DNA from: Mycobacterium sp. URHD0025
GTDB taxonomy: Bacteria > Actinomycetota > Actinomycetes > Mycobacteriales > Mycobacteriaceae
Reading direction: 5' to 3'
NCBI RefSeq assembly: GCF_000426065.1
Contig: NZ_AUEQ01000001.1
Coordinates: 558,001 to 622,000 of the forward strand
Length of the DNA stretch: 64,000 nt
In this document: positions 24,106 through 32,161 of the stretch, one piece after another
Layout: each line of letters begins with the position of its first letter
Numbering within the stretch: position 1 is the first letter of the stretch
Program-made: the position numbers and the translations under genes
Notes under the pieces: generated by a model
What the model saw: only the letters and a program-made list of their open reading frames with translations
What the model was told of the DNA's origin: nothing
The model's database searches: none

Positions 24106-25203
24106 CTAGTCGCGGCGTCGGCGGCCGATTCTCGACAGCCAGTCGGGAAACGCCAGCCCGTGGATTATCCGTTGCGTCCGGAAGTACTGGCGCGGAAGCG
24201 ATGCCGTGTTGTAGGGCAGGTCGTACTTCTCGCACAGTTCCCGTACGCGAACGCTGACCTGCGAGAGGCGGTTGCTCGGCAGGTCGGGGAACAGGTGATG
24301 CTCGATCTGGTAGCACAGGTGACCGCCCGAGATCGCCAGCAGCGGGCTCACTTCGAAGTTGGCCGTCCCGAGCATCTGCCGCAGATACCATTCGCCTTTG
24401 GTCTCGTCCTCGACCACCGCCGGGTCGAACGTCTCGGCGCCGTCGGGGATGTGCCCGCAGATGATGTTCACGTACACCCACAGGTTCCGCAGCACATTCG
24501 CGGTGACATTGGCCGCCAGAGTCCGACGCCACCGGCGCAGACTGACCGCGGGCATGAACACGTAGTCCTTGGCCAACTGGCGGGCCGCCTTGCCGAAGAA
24601 CTTCCGCTTCTCGACCGCAACGGCGTCCTGCGAGTCCAGCCGCAGACGCTCCGAGTGCAGCCCATGCAGACCGATACCCCACTCGAAGGTGGCTGCCAGC
24701 AAGAGGTTTCGCAGTGGTGTCGCGAGGTACCACGCGCGCCACGGCTGGTCGGGGGTCACCCGCAGTAAGCGGTAGCCGATGTCCTCGTCCATGCCGAGCA
24801 CATTGCTGTAGACGTGATGCCGGTAGTTGTGCGAGTACCGCCACTGCGCGGAATGCCCGACCATGTCCCACTCCCAGGTATTGGAGTGGATCTCGGGGTC
24901 GTTCATCCAATCCCACTGGCCATGGGAGATGTTGTGGCCGAGTTCCATGTTCTCGACGGACTTCGCGTAGGCCAGCGCGCACGTTCCCACCAACCAGCCG
25001 GTCTTCGACCGACTGCCGGCGATCATCAGTCGCGCCCCGACATCGAGCGCCCGCTGGAAAAGGATCACCCGCCGGATATAGGCCGCGTCCTGCGCCCCGA
25101 GCGACTCCTCGACGTCACGGCGGATCACGTCGAGTTCATAGCCGATCTCTTCGACGTCCTCGCTGCTGAGATGCAGGTAGGTGGAGACATCGGTGATCGC
25201 CAT
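24106..25203 (-). CDS. Membrane fatty acid desaturase, DesA3-like
   Basis: A 365-residue membrane di-iron desaturase. The three histidine boxes are ELGHNISHGQ (about 88), WRYSHNYRHHVYS (about 123) and YQIEHHLFP (about 300). It is shorter than M. tuberculosis DesA3 and has no fused cytochrome b5 or ferredoxin domain, so it needs an external reductase. ATG 25203 follows GAGGAC. It diverges from a KshB-like reductase gene, much as DesA3 pairs with its own flavin/[2Fe-2S] reductase. It could desaturate a fatty acyl-CoA or act as a hydroxylase on another lipid. Confidence 0.88.
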   Translation of the reverse strand: MAITDVSTYLHLSSEDVEEIGYELDVIRRDVEESLGAQDAAYIRRVILFQRALDVGARLMIAGSRSKTGWLVGTCALAYAKSVENMELGHNISHGQWDWMNDPEIHSNTWEWDMVGHSAQWRYSHNYRHHVYSNVLGMDEDIGYRLLRVTPDQPWRAWYLATPLRNLLLAATFEWGIGLHGLHSERLRLDSQDAVAVEKRKFFGKAARQLAKDYVFMPAVSLRRWRRTLAANVTANVLRNLWVYVNIICGHIPDGAETFDPAVVEDETKGEWYLRQMLGTANFEVSPLLAISGGHLCYQIEHHLFPDLPSNRLSQVSVRVRELCEKYDLPYNTASLPRQYFRTQRIIHGLAFPDWLSRIGRRRRD

Positions 25204-25341
25204 CAAGGTGTCCTCGGGTGGGTGCAGCGTTGGAGCGGTGCAGTCCGGGCCACCGCGAGGGCCAAACCGCAGCGTAGAGGCTCCGGCTCGACGATTGGTA
25301 ATCGAGGTGCGTCGGGGCGTCCATATCTACCACTTGAGATT

Positions 25342-25359
25342 AATGACAAGTACTTGATA
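25342..25359. promoter_or_regulatory. Shared KstR2-like operator, copy 2
   Basis: AATGACAAGTACTTGATA on the plus strand is the reverse complement of TATCAAGTACTTGTCATT, one base different from the 20590-20607 site. It contains the perfect palindrome CAAGTACTTG and fits the KstR2 consensus at all fixed positions but one. It lies 12 bases before the reductase ATG and between it and the divergent desaturase. Confidence 0.65.
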
Positions 25360-25371
25360 TTGTTGGTCGCG

Positions 25372-26445
25372 ATGGAGACATCGACGACGCCCCGCGCAGA
25401 ACCCACCGACGTGACAGACGCCGACGGGTTCGCACCCCTGCGCATCAAGCAGGTGATCCCGGAAACCACCGACGCCGTGTCACTGGTTTTCGACGTCCCA
25501 GAGGTGCACAAAGACCGATTCCGTTATCTGGCCGGCCAATTCGTCACCCTTAGGGTGACGATCGATGGTGCCGATCAGCGTCGGTGTTATTCGATGTCCT
25601 CGTCCCCGGCCGTCGAGTCTGATCTGCGGATCACCGTCAAGCGCGATCGAGACGGCCTGGTCTCCAATTGGATCAACGACACGGTGCGCGTCGGCGACGA
25701 AGTGCATGTCGCCCCACCCGAGGGGCGCTTCGTGCTCACCTCCACCGACGGTGATGTCGTCACCTTCGCCGGCGGCAGCGGCATCACTCCGGTGTTCTCC
25801 TTGGTGCATTCGGCGCTGGCCGCCACCACCCGCAAAGCCCGTCTGTTCTACGCCAACCGCAACCTCGAATCGGTGATCTTCCGCGATGCGCTGGCGGGCC
25901 TGACCGACTCCCACAGCGAGCGCCTCGAGGTGCATCACCATCTCGACGACCTCGACGGCGTCGTCTCACCACGACACATCGCCGACTTCATCGGCAGTGC
26001 GGAGCCGGGACACGACCGCGCGGATACCGACTACTACGTCTGCGGTCCGGCCCCGTTCATGGACACCGTCGAACGCGTCCTGCTCGATGCCGGGATCCCC
26101 AAACAGCGGGTGCATCTCGAGCGCTTCACTGTCGCGGCGATTCCGCCTCCCGACCCGGCCGAACCCGTGGTCACCGAAGAGGTGACCATCGAATTGGGTC
26201 GCAGCACCGTCACCGCGCCCTACCGCGCGGGCAACACCTTGCTGCAGACCGCTCGGCTGGCCGGCCTGAAAGCCCCGTCGTCATGCGAAACCGGTTCGTG
26301 CGGAACATGTATGGCTCAGGTGGTACAGGGCACGGCCCGAATGCTCAACAACGACGCCCTCGATGACGACGAGGTCGCCGATGGGTGGGTGGTGACGTGT
26401 CAGACGATCCCCACCAGTCGCACAGTGACAGTGGTCTACGAGTGA
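25372..26445 (+). CDS. KshB-like FAD/[2Fe-2S] oxygenase reductase
   Basis: A 357-residue electron-transfer protein. The FAD domain shows RRCYSMSSSP (about 65-75). The NAD(P) domain shows FAGGSGITPVFSL (about 130) and YVCGPAPFMDTVE. The C-terminal plant-type ferredoxin domain has C305, C310, C313 and C343 (C-x4-C-x2-C-x29-C). This order matches KshB, the reductase of 3-ketosteroid 9-alpha-hydroxylase. It would deliver NADH electrons to the island's Rieske oxygenases and perhaps to the divergent desaturase. ATG 25372 sits just after the KstR2-like operator. The SDR gene starts about 15 bases downstream. Confidence 0.9.
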   Translation: METSTTPRAEPTDVTDADGFAPLRIKQVIPETTDAVSLVFDVPEVHKDRFRYLAGQFVTLRVTIDGADQRRCYSMSSSPAVESDLRITVKRDRDGLVSNWINDTVRVGDEVHVAPPEGRFVLTSTDGDVVTFAGGSGITPVFSLVHSALAATTRKARLFYANRNLESVIFRDALAGLTDSHSERLEVHHHLDDLDGVVSPRHIADFIGSAEPGHDRADTDYYVCGPAPFMDTVERVLLDAGIPKQRVHLERFTVAAIPPPDPAEPVVTEEVTIELGRSTVTAPYRAGNTLLQTARLAGLKAPSSCETGSCGTCMAQVVQGTARMLNNDALDDDEVADGWVVTCQTIPTSRTVTVVYE

Positions 26446-26460
26446 GAACAGGTGGCTGAA

Positions 26461-27207
26461 ATGACGAACAGGGTGGCCGTGGTGACCGGCGGGGCTTCCG
26501 GCATGGGCGAAGCGACATGCCACGAGTTGGGCCGGCGTGGCCACAAGGTCGCGGTGCTCGACGTGAATGCCGATGCCGCCCAACGTGTCACCGATGATCT
26601 GCGGTCGGCCGGTGTCACCGCATTCGCGGTCGGCGCCGACATCACCGACCGCGCCGCCGTGGAAGAGGCATTCGGCAAGGTCCGCAGTGAGCTGGGAGCC
26701 GTGGGCATCCTGGTCACCAGCGCGGGCATGTTCGGGTACGCGTCGTTCGCCGAGATCACCGAGCAGTCCTGGGCCCAGATGATCGACGTGAACCTGAGCG
26801 GAACCTTCCGGTGTTGTCAGGTCGCCCTTCCCGACATGGTCGACGCCGGTTGGGGCCGCATCGTGATGATCTCCTCGTCGAGCGCCCAGCGCGGCACACC
26901 GTTCGCGGCGCACTACGCCGCGTCCAAAGGCGCGCTGTTGACGTTGACCAAATCGCTGGCCCGCGAATATGCCGCGCACGGCATCACGGTCAACAACATC
27001 CCGCCGTCCGGGATCGAGACGCCGATGCAACACCAGTCGCAGGCGGCAGGCCATCTGCCGTCCAATGAGACCATCGCCGCCAACATTCCCCTCGGCCGGC
27101 TGGGAACCGGTGCGGATATCGCTGCCGCCGTGGGATTCCTGTGCTCCGAGGAGGCCGGGTTCATCACCGGTCAGACCCTCGGCGTGAACGGCGGCTCGGT
27201 GATGTAG
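26461..27207 (+). CDS. Short-chain dehydrogenase/reductase
   Basis: A 248-residue classical SDR. The cofactor motif is TGGASGMGE near the N-terminus, and LDVNAD after beta-2 suggests NAD preference. The NAG-equivalent is TSAG, the catalytic Ser lies in MISSSSAQRG, and Tyr and Lys in HYAASKG. ATG 26461 is preceded by AGGTGG; GTG 26452 is an alternative. It is transcribed with the KshB-like reductase and precedes the second Rieske gene by 52 bases. It likely oxidises or reduces a hydroxyl made by the oxygenases. Confidence 0.88.
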   Translation: MTNRVAVVTGGASGMGEATCHELGRRGHKVAVLDVNADAAQRVTDDLRSAGVTAFAVGADITDRAAVEEAFGKVRSELGAVGILVTSAGMFGYASFAEITEQSWAQMIDVNLSGTFRCCQVALPDMVDAGWGRIVMISSSSAQRGTPFAAHYAASKGALLTLTKSLAREYAAHGITVNNIPPSGIETPMQHQSQAAGHLPSNETIAANIPLGRLGTGADIAAAVGFLCSEEAGFITGQTLGVNGGSVM

Positions 27208-27259
27208 CGACGGGTGCCGCCCAGCAGTCCCAAAACCCACTAGTCACACGGAGGTTCGC

Positions 27260-28534
27260 ATGGCAACCAAGTGGCCCAAGCCGGCCGAGGGGTCCTGGAC
27301 CGAGCACTATCCGGATCTGGGTACCGGGCCGATACCGTTTCGGGATTCGATCTCTCCCGAGTTCTACGCCATGGAGCGAGAGGCGGTCTTCAAGCGGGCC
27401 TGGCTCAACATCAGCCGGGTGGAGGAGACTCCCGAGGTCGGGAGTTTCATCACCCGCCAGATCGAGGCCGCCGATGCATCGCTGCTCCTGGTCAAAGACC
27501 ACGACGGCGGTATCCGGGCCTACCACAACATGTGCCGTAGACGTGGGCACCCGCTGGTACCGGCAGACTTCCGGGCCACCGAATTGCGCCGCACCGACGG
27601 CGAATTCGAATGCCGGCACTGCGGATGGCGTTACGGTCTCGACGGGAAGCTGCTCTCACAGCCTGACACCGAGACCTTCAGCGACCTGGATGCCGCCGAG
27701 TACGGCCTCGTCCCGGTGCACTGCGATGTCTGGGCCGGCTTCGTGTTCGTCAACTTCGACAGCGAGCCACGCCAAACCCTGCGCGACTTCCTGGGTCCGA
27801 TGGTCACCGCACTCGATGACTACCCGTTCGGCAAACTCACCGAGCGATACGACTGGGTGGCCCACAACAACAGCAACTGGAAGATCTTCGCCGACGCCTT
27901 CCAGGAGTACTACCACGTGCCTTCGCTGCACACCCAGCAGGTTCCTCCGGAAGTCCGGGATCCCAACGCGGGCTTCACGTGTGGACATTTCCAGCTCGAC
28001 GGACCGCACCGGCTGGTCTCGACAGCCGGCACCCGACGCTGGCTACTCGCACCCGAGTACATGTACCCGATCGAGCGGGCCACCCAGAGCGGGCTCGTGG
28101 GTCCGTGGCGGACCCCGGACATCGGTGACCTACCGATGCAAGGACTCAACCCGGGAAACATCGAGCCGTGGGGCATCAGCAATTTCCAGATCTTTCCCAA
28201 CCTGGAGATCCTGATCTACGGCGGCTGGTATCTGCTGTACCGCTACTGGCCGACCTCGCACAACACCCACCGGTTCGAGGCGTTCACCTATTTTCACCCG
28301 GCCCGCACGGTGCGAGAGCGCATCGAACACGAAGTGGCCGCTGTGGTGCTCAAAGAGTTCGCCCTCCAGGACGCCGGCATGCTCGGTGGCACGCAGGCCG
28401 CGCTCGAGTACGACGTGATCGACGACTTTCCGCTCAACGATCAGGAGATCTTGGTGCGCCACCTGCACAAGGTCGCCGTCGACTGGGTCGACGCCTATCA
28501 GCGCGAACGCACACCGGCAGGAGCGTCACGATGA
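27260..28534 (+). CDS. Rieske-type oxygenase paralogue with non-canonical cluster ligands
   Basis: A 424-residue paralogue of the 20705 oxygenase, alike along its length (both begin with a WPKPAEGSW or FPKPAEGSW type segment). The mononuclear iron site is intact (H219 and H224 in QEYYHVPSLH, with a later Asp). The Rieske motifs are not: the first is C92-R-R94, where C-x-H is expected, and the second is C118-R-H-C121, where C-x2-H is expected. H97 and H120 are nearby possible ligands. Cluster type and activity are therefore uncertain. ATG 27260 has a GGAGG site. Its stop overlaps the helper gene start (ATGA). Confidence 0.88.
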   Translation: MATKWPKPAEGSWTEHYPDLGTGPIPFRDSISPEFYAMEREAVFKRAWLNISRVEETPEVGSFITRQIEAADASLLLVKDHDGGIRAYHNMCRRRGHPLVPADFRATELRRTDGEFECRHCGWRYGLDGKLLSQPDTETFSDLDAAEYGLVPVHCDVWAGFVFVNFDSEPRQTLRDFLGPMVTALDDYPFGKLTERYDWVAHNNSNWKIFADAFQEYYHVPSLHTQQVPPEVRDPNAGFTCGHFQLDGPHRLVSTAGTRRWLLAPEYMYPIERATQSGLVGPWRTPDIGDLPMQGLNPGNIEPWGISNFQIFPNLEILIYGGWYLLYRYWPTSHNTHRFEAFTYFHPARTVRERIEHEVAAVVLKEFALQDAGMLGGTQAALEYDVIDDFPLNDQEILVRHLHKVAVDWVDAYQRERTPAGASR

Positions 28535-28866
28535 CGTCTGCCCGACTGCCGAGCGCTTTCGAAGAGCTGGAGCCCTACGCCGAGATCTGGTGCCTGCCAT
28601 CGGAGACCGAACGCTGGGACCGTCGCCTGGCGAGCACCATGCCCGAAATGCACCAGTTCTACGACGCCTTCTTCCCGCGGCTCGAAGAGGCGATCGAGTA
28701 CTGCGACAAGTTTCCGCTCGACGACATTCCCGACGATGCGCTCAATCTGCTGCACATGATCTATTCGCTGATCATGGTCTCGATGTCGGTGGAGATCATG
28801 CATCACCCGGCCCCGATCGACGCCGCCGACGCAGTCATGATCCGCACCGGAGACCCACGGCCATAA
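28531..28866 (+). CDS. Rieske-associated small helper protein, second copy
   Basis: A 111-residue homologue of the 21975 protein. The shared core is RLASTMPEMHQFYDA, YCDKFPLDDIPDDALNLLH and YSLIMVSMSVE. The ATG overlaps the stop of the upstream Rieske gene (ATGA), implying coupled synthesis in matching amounts. The C-terminal ~25 residues differ between the copies and may set partner specificity. No known domain is recognised. It is followed after 28 bases by the TauD-like gene, likely in the same transcript. Confidence 0.8.
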   Translation: MTSARLPSAFEELEPYAEIWCLPSETERWDRRLASTMPEMHQFYDAFFPRLEEAIEYCDKFPLDDIPDDALNLLHMIYSLIMVSMSVEIMHHPAPIDAADAVMIRTGDPRP

Positions 28867-28894
28867 CCGGCACCGAACACGAAAGGACACACCG

Positions 28895-29740
28895 ATGAGT
28901 GTGTTGACCATCAACAAGCTGACCACGTCGGTGGGTGCCGAGGTTGTCGGTGTCGACGCCGAACGCCTGGGCACCGACGACAGCCTCGGAGCTGCCGTCC
29001 TGGATGCCCTGGAAGACAACGGCGTCCTGGTGTTCCACGACCTACACCTGAATCCCGAAGCCCAGGTGGCGTTCTCGCAGCGGCTCGGCGAGATCGACCG
29101 CTCCGCGGACGGCCACCACCCCGTCTCGGGCATCTACCCGATCACGCTGGACAAGACGAAGAACAAGGCCGCCGAATATCTCAAGGCCACGTTCGACTGG
29201 CATATCGACGGCTGCACACCCGTGCACGACGAATGCCCGCAGAAGGCGACGGTGCTGTCGGCCGTCGAGGTCGCCGCCCGGGGCGGGGAGACGGAGTTCG
29301 CCAACGCGTACGCCGCCTATGACTCCCTGACCGAAGCCGAGAAGGAACGCTTCGGCTCGCTGCGGGTGGTGCATTCCCTGGAAGCGTCGCAGCGGCGCGT
29401 CTACCCGGACCCGACGCCGGAGCAGCGGCAGCGGTGGGCGGCCCGTCCGACGCACGAGAACCCGCTGGTCTGGACGCACCGTAATGGCCGGAAGTCCTTG
29501 GTACTGGGCGCTTCAGCCGATTACATCGCCGGCATGGATCTCGATGAGGGGCGCGCTCTGCTCGCCGAACTCCTCGCCCGCGCCACCACGCCGGACAAGG
29601 TGTACCGCCACAAGTGGTCGGTCGGTGACACCGTCATCTGGGACAACCAGGGCGTCCTGCACCGGGCGGCGCCGTATGAGCCCAACTCACCGCGGCACAT
29701 GCTGCGCACCACGGTGCTGGGGGACGAACCGATTCAGTAA
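28895..29740 (+). CDS. TauD/TfdA-family Fe(II)/2-oxoglutarate dioxygenase
   Basis: A 281-residue non-heme iron dioxygenase that couples 2-oxoglutarate decarboxylation to hydroxylation. The facial triad is visible as WHID (about residue 109-112) with the distal histidine in QGVLHRAAPY (about 255). The 2-oxoglutarate-binding Arg lies in the following PRHMLRTTVLG segment. Length and motif spacing fit the family. ATG 28895 has a GAAAGGA site. It ends the plus-strand operon of the island. The substrate is unknown; it adds a third O2-using activation step beside the two Rieske enzymes. Confidence 0.9.
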   Translation: MSVLTINKLTTSVGAEVVGVDAERLGTDDSLGAAVLDALEDNGVLVFHDLHLNPEAQVAFSQRLGEIDRSADGHHPVSGIYPITLDKTKNKAAEYLKATFDWHIDGCTPVHDECPQKATVLSAVEVAARGGETEFANAYAAYDSLTEAEKERFGSLRVVHSLEASQRRVYPDPTPEQRQRWAARPTHENPLVWTHRNGRKSLVLGASADYIAGMDLDEGRALLAELLARATTPDKVYRHKWSVGDTVIWDNQGVLHRAAPYEPNSPRHMLRTTVLGDEPIQ

Positions 29741-29762
29741 CCGGTGCGCGGCGTCCGATCCG

Positions 29763-30686
29763 TCAGCTGTCGTCGACAACCCTGATAATCGTCTTGCCTG
29801 CGACGCGCTGCGCCGGGTCGAATGCCGACACCGCATCCGAGAGCGGAAGAACCGCCCCGATGGGCGGCCGCAGCTCACCCTTGCGGAGTTTGCGCTCGAG
29901 CATGCCGAGCTGGCGCCGGTCCGGCTCGACGACGAAGAACACCGCTCGAGCGTCGGCCGGCTGGACGCGCGGGGGTTCGGCGATGGTGACCAGGGTGCCG
30001 CCCGGACGCACCACCTGCACCGAGCGATCCAGAATCTCACCGCCGATCACGTCCAAGACCACGTCGACGTGGCCGACGACCTCTGGCCACCCCCGCTCGA
30101 GATCGATGAACGCATCGATACCGAGAGCGAGGGCAGTGTCCCGCTGCGCGGCTCGACCACTGCCGATCACCCGCGCTCCGCACGCCTGCGCCAGTTGCGC
30201 AGCGATCGATCCGACAGCGCCCACCACACCATGGACCAACACGGTCTGCCCGATCGCAAGCTTTCCGTGGTCGAACAATGCCTGCCAGGCTGTCAGTCCC
30301 GAGATCGGAAGCGCTGCCGCCACCGTGTGGTCGACATCGGCCGACAGCGGGGCAAGATTGCGCGCCTCGACCGCGACATACTCGGCGAGCGTACCGTTGC
30401 GGGCCCAGTCCGTGACCCCGAACACCCGCTGGCCGACAGTCAGACCCGTTGTGCCATAGCCAAGTTCGACGACGTTTCCGGAGACTTCGTGCCCCGGCAC
30501 GGTAGGCGTCCGGTCCCGCCCCGCGCGATCAGTCCACGTTCCCGGCCAGTCCAGCTCGCCAGGGGTGAACGCGGCCGCGTGCACCTGGACTATGACGTCG
30601 TTCTCTGCCGCATGCGGGTACGGCATCTCCGACAGCGACAGTCCGGCGACGCCCGCTGCACGGTCGCCGGTGATGACTGCTTTCAC
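29763..30686 (-). CDS. NADP-dependent quinone/alkenal oxidoreductase (MDR family)
   Basis: A 307-residue zinc-free medium-chain reductase. The substrate domain has PGHEVSGNVVELG (about 63). The nucleotide motif is HGVVGAVGSIAAQLA (about 150), followed by GSGRAAQRD, which suits NADPH. No structural-zinc cysteines are seen. GTG 30684-30686 has a GAGGAA site. It lies 30 bases after the cupin gene on the same strand, so the two form an operon opposite a LysR gene. It likely reduces quinones or unsaturated carbonyls. Confidence 0.88.
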   Translation of the reverse strand: MKAVITGDRAAGVAGLSLSEMPYPHAAENDVIVQVHAAAFTPGELDWPGTWTDRAGRDRTPTVPGHEVSGNVVELGYGTTGLTVGQRVFGVTDWARNGTLAEYVAVEARNLAPLSADVDHTVAAALPISGLTAWQALFDHGKLAIGQTVLVHGVVGAVGSIAAQLAQACGARVIGSGRAAQRDTALALGIDAFIDLERGWPEVVGHVDVVLDVIGGEILDRSVQVVRPGGTLVTIAEPPRVQPADARAVFFVVEPDRRQLGMLERKLRKGELRPPIGAVLPLSDAVSAFDPAQRVAGKTIIRVVDDS

Positions 30687-30716
30687 CGTTGTTTCCTCGC
30701 TTCTCCATCAGCCGAT

Positions 30717-31121
30717 CTAGATCTGGCGCACACTCGGATGACGCAAGTGGTCGCGAGCCTCGATCTCGTCGGGGTCCAGCATGGTGATCATGTCGACGCC
30801 TGGCGCGCAGATGCATACCGCGAGGAACACGCTGCGGTGGTGCGGATCCGGATTCGCGACCTGGTAGTGGACCACATCGCCGCCTGGTTCCCAGAACGCC
30901 TCGCCGGCAATGATCTTCCTGGGAGCCTCACCCTCCAGTTCGAACAGGATCGAACCCTCCAGAACGTAACCGAAGACGGGTCCGGAGTGGCGGTGCGGTT
31001 GCACCCCCTCGTCTGCCGGCGGGATCTCGACGACCTGCGTCATGGCATGTGCGCCCTCAGGGATCCATGGCGGCGTGACACACAGCAGATCCGTGATCGT
31101 GACATTGCCTGCAGCCAGCAT
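30717..31121 (-). CDS. Cupin-domain protein
   Basis: A 134-residue single-domain cupin. Motif 1 appears as QPHRHSGPVFGYVLEGS and motif 2 as EAFWEPGGDVVHYQ, giving His and Glu residues for one metal. ATG 31119-31121 follows an AAGGAGA site. It is the first gene of a two-gene unit with the quinone reductase-like gene and diverges from the LysR gene. Small cupins of this kind are metal-binding enzymes (for example quercetinase-like or isomerase-like) or sensors. The function is not assignable from sequence. Confidence 0.82.
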   Translation of the reverse strand: MLAAGNVTITDLLCVTPPWIPEGAHAMTQVVEIPPADEGVQPHRHSGPVFGYVLEGSILFELEGEAPRKIIAGEAFWEPGGDVVHYQVANPDPHHRSVFLAVCICAPGVDMITMLDPDEIEARDHLRHPSVRQI

Positions 31122-31205
31122 CGGTCATCTCCTTCGCTCGAACCGTCGCACCTCCATCAGACCAACGCGGCTCCATCAAGTCCAACGAACAATGTTGATC
31201 ATCTC

Positions 31206-31222
31206 TATCGCGAAACGCGATA
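31206..31222. promoter_or_regulatory. LysR operator palindrome
   Basis: TATCGCGAAACGCGATA is a perfect 7-3-7 inverted repeat ending 8 bases before the LysR start codon and 85 bases upstream of the cupin start. Its T-n15-A frame and position suit autorepression plus activation of the divergent operon by LysR. Confidence 0.65.
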
Positions 31223-31230
31223 CTGCGACC

Positions 31231-32139
31231 ATGGAACTTCGTCAGCTTGAATACTTCATCGCCGTCGCCGGCGAGATGAGTTTCTCCCGGGCCGCGACCC
31301 AGACACATGTTGTTCAGTCAGCCCTCTCGACGGCAGTCGCAAAACTGGAGAAGGAACTCGGAGTCGACTTGTTCGACCGCTCCAAACATCAGATCAGAAT
31401 CACGCCTGCGGGAGAGTTGTTCCGCGACCACGCCCGCCAAGTGGTCCAGACCGCGCGGCTGGCCAAGGACGCGGTAAGCGCATACCACGGCGAGCTCACG
31501 GGCACAGTCGATCTCGGGTCGCTCATCTCGTTCGGCACCCTCGACGTACCGAAGGTGCTCGGCGACTTTCACCGCGACTATCCGTTCGTACGCATCAGAT
31601 TGCGACAAAGCCAAACTGGTTCAATAGCTTATCTTTCGGCGATCGCCGACGGATCACTCGACCTGGCTCTCATATCAGCCCCCGACCGGTTCCCCAATCG
31701 TGTTGAGATGCAGCTGCTGTGCGAAGAGCCGATGGTTTTCGTCTGCAGCACCGATCACCCTCTCGCACAGCGTGACGCCGTCGGGGTCACCGAACTCTGC
31801 GATGAGGACCTGATCGGCTTCCCGCCCGAGTTCGGGCTCAGGCGCCTCGTCGACGCCGCATTCACTGCCGCAGGCGTTACGGCACGCGTCTCTCACGAAG
31901 TGGCCCTCGAATATTCGATCGCCGGGCGCCTGGTCCGACACGGGTTGGGCACGATCGTCATGCCGGCCAGCGAGGCAGCCCACTATCCAGACCTTCGCGC
32001 CATCGAGATACGACCGGCGATCGTGTGGCAGATCTACCTCGCTTCGGCCGAACAGTCGAGGCTAGGACCCGCCAGCGCCAAGCTGGCAGAATTCCTGCTC
32101 GCCTCCGCACCCCCTCATCGGCACGCGAAGTCACGCTAG
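31231..32139 (+). CDS. LysR-type transcriptional regulator
   Basis: A 302-residue LysR protein. The N-terminal helix-turn-helix (ELRQLEYFIAVAGEMSFSRA, then SALSTAVAKLEKELGVDLFD) is canonical, followed by a linker helix and a periplasmic-binding-like effector domain (about 90-295). ATG 31231 is chosen by family alignment; longer in-frame starts would run through the operator. It diverges from the cupin/oxidoreductase pair and probably controls it with a small-molecule co-inducer. It converges with the WS/DGAT gene. Confidence 0.9.
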   Translation: MELRQLEYFIAVAGEMSFSRAATQTHVVQSALSTAVAKLEKELGVDLFDRSKHQIRITPAGELFRDHARQVVQTARLAKDAVSAYHGELTGTVDLGSLISFGTLDVPKVLGDFHRDYPFVRIRLRQSQTGSIAYLSAIADGSLDLALISAPDRFPNRVEMQLLCEEPMVFVCSTDHPLAQRDAVGVTELCDEDLIGFPPEFGLRRLVDAAFTAAGVTARVSHEVALEYSIAGRLVRHGLGTIVMPASEAAHYPDLRAIEIRPAIVWQIYLASAEQSRLGPASAKLAEFLLASAPPHRHAKSR

Positions 32140-32161
32140 CGCGGCGTCACACGAGGCCACA

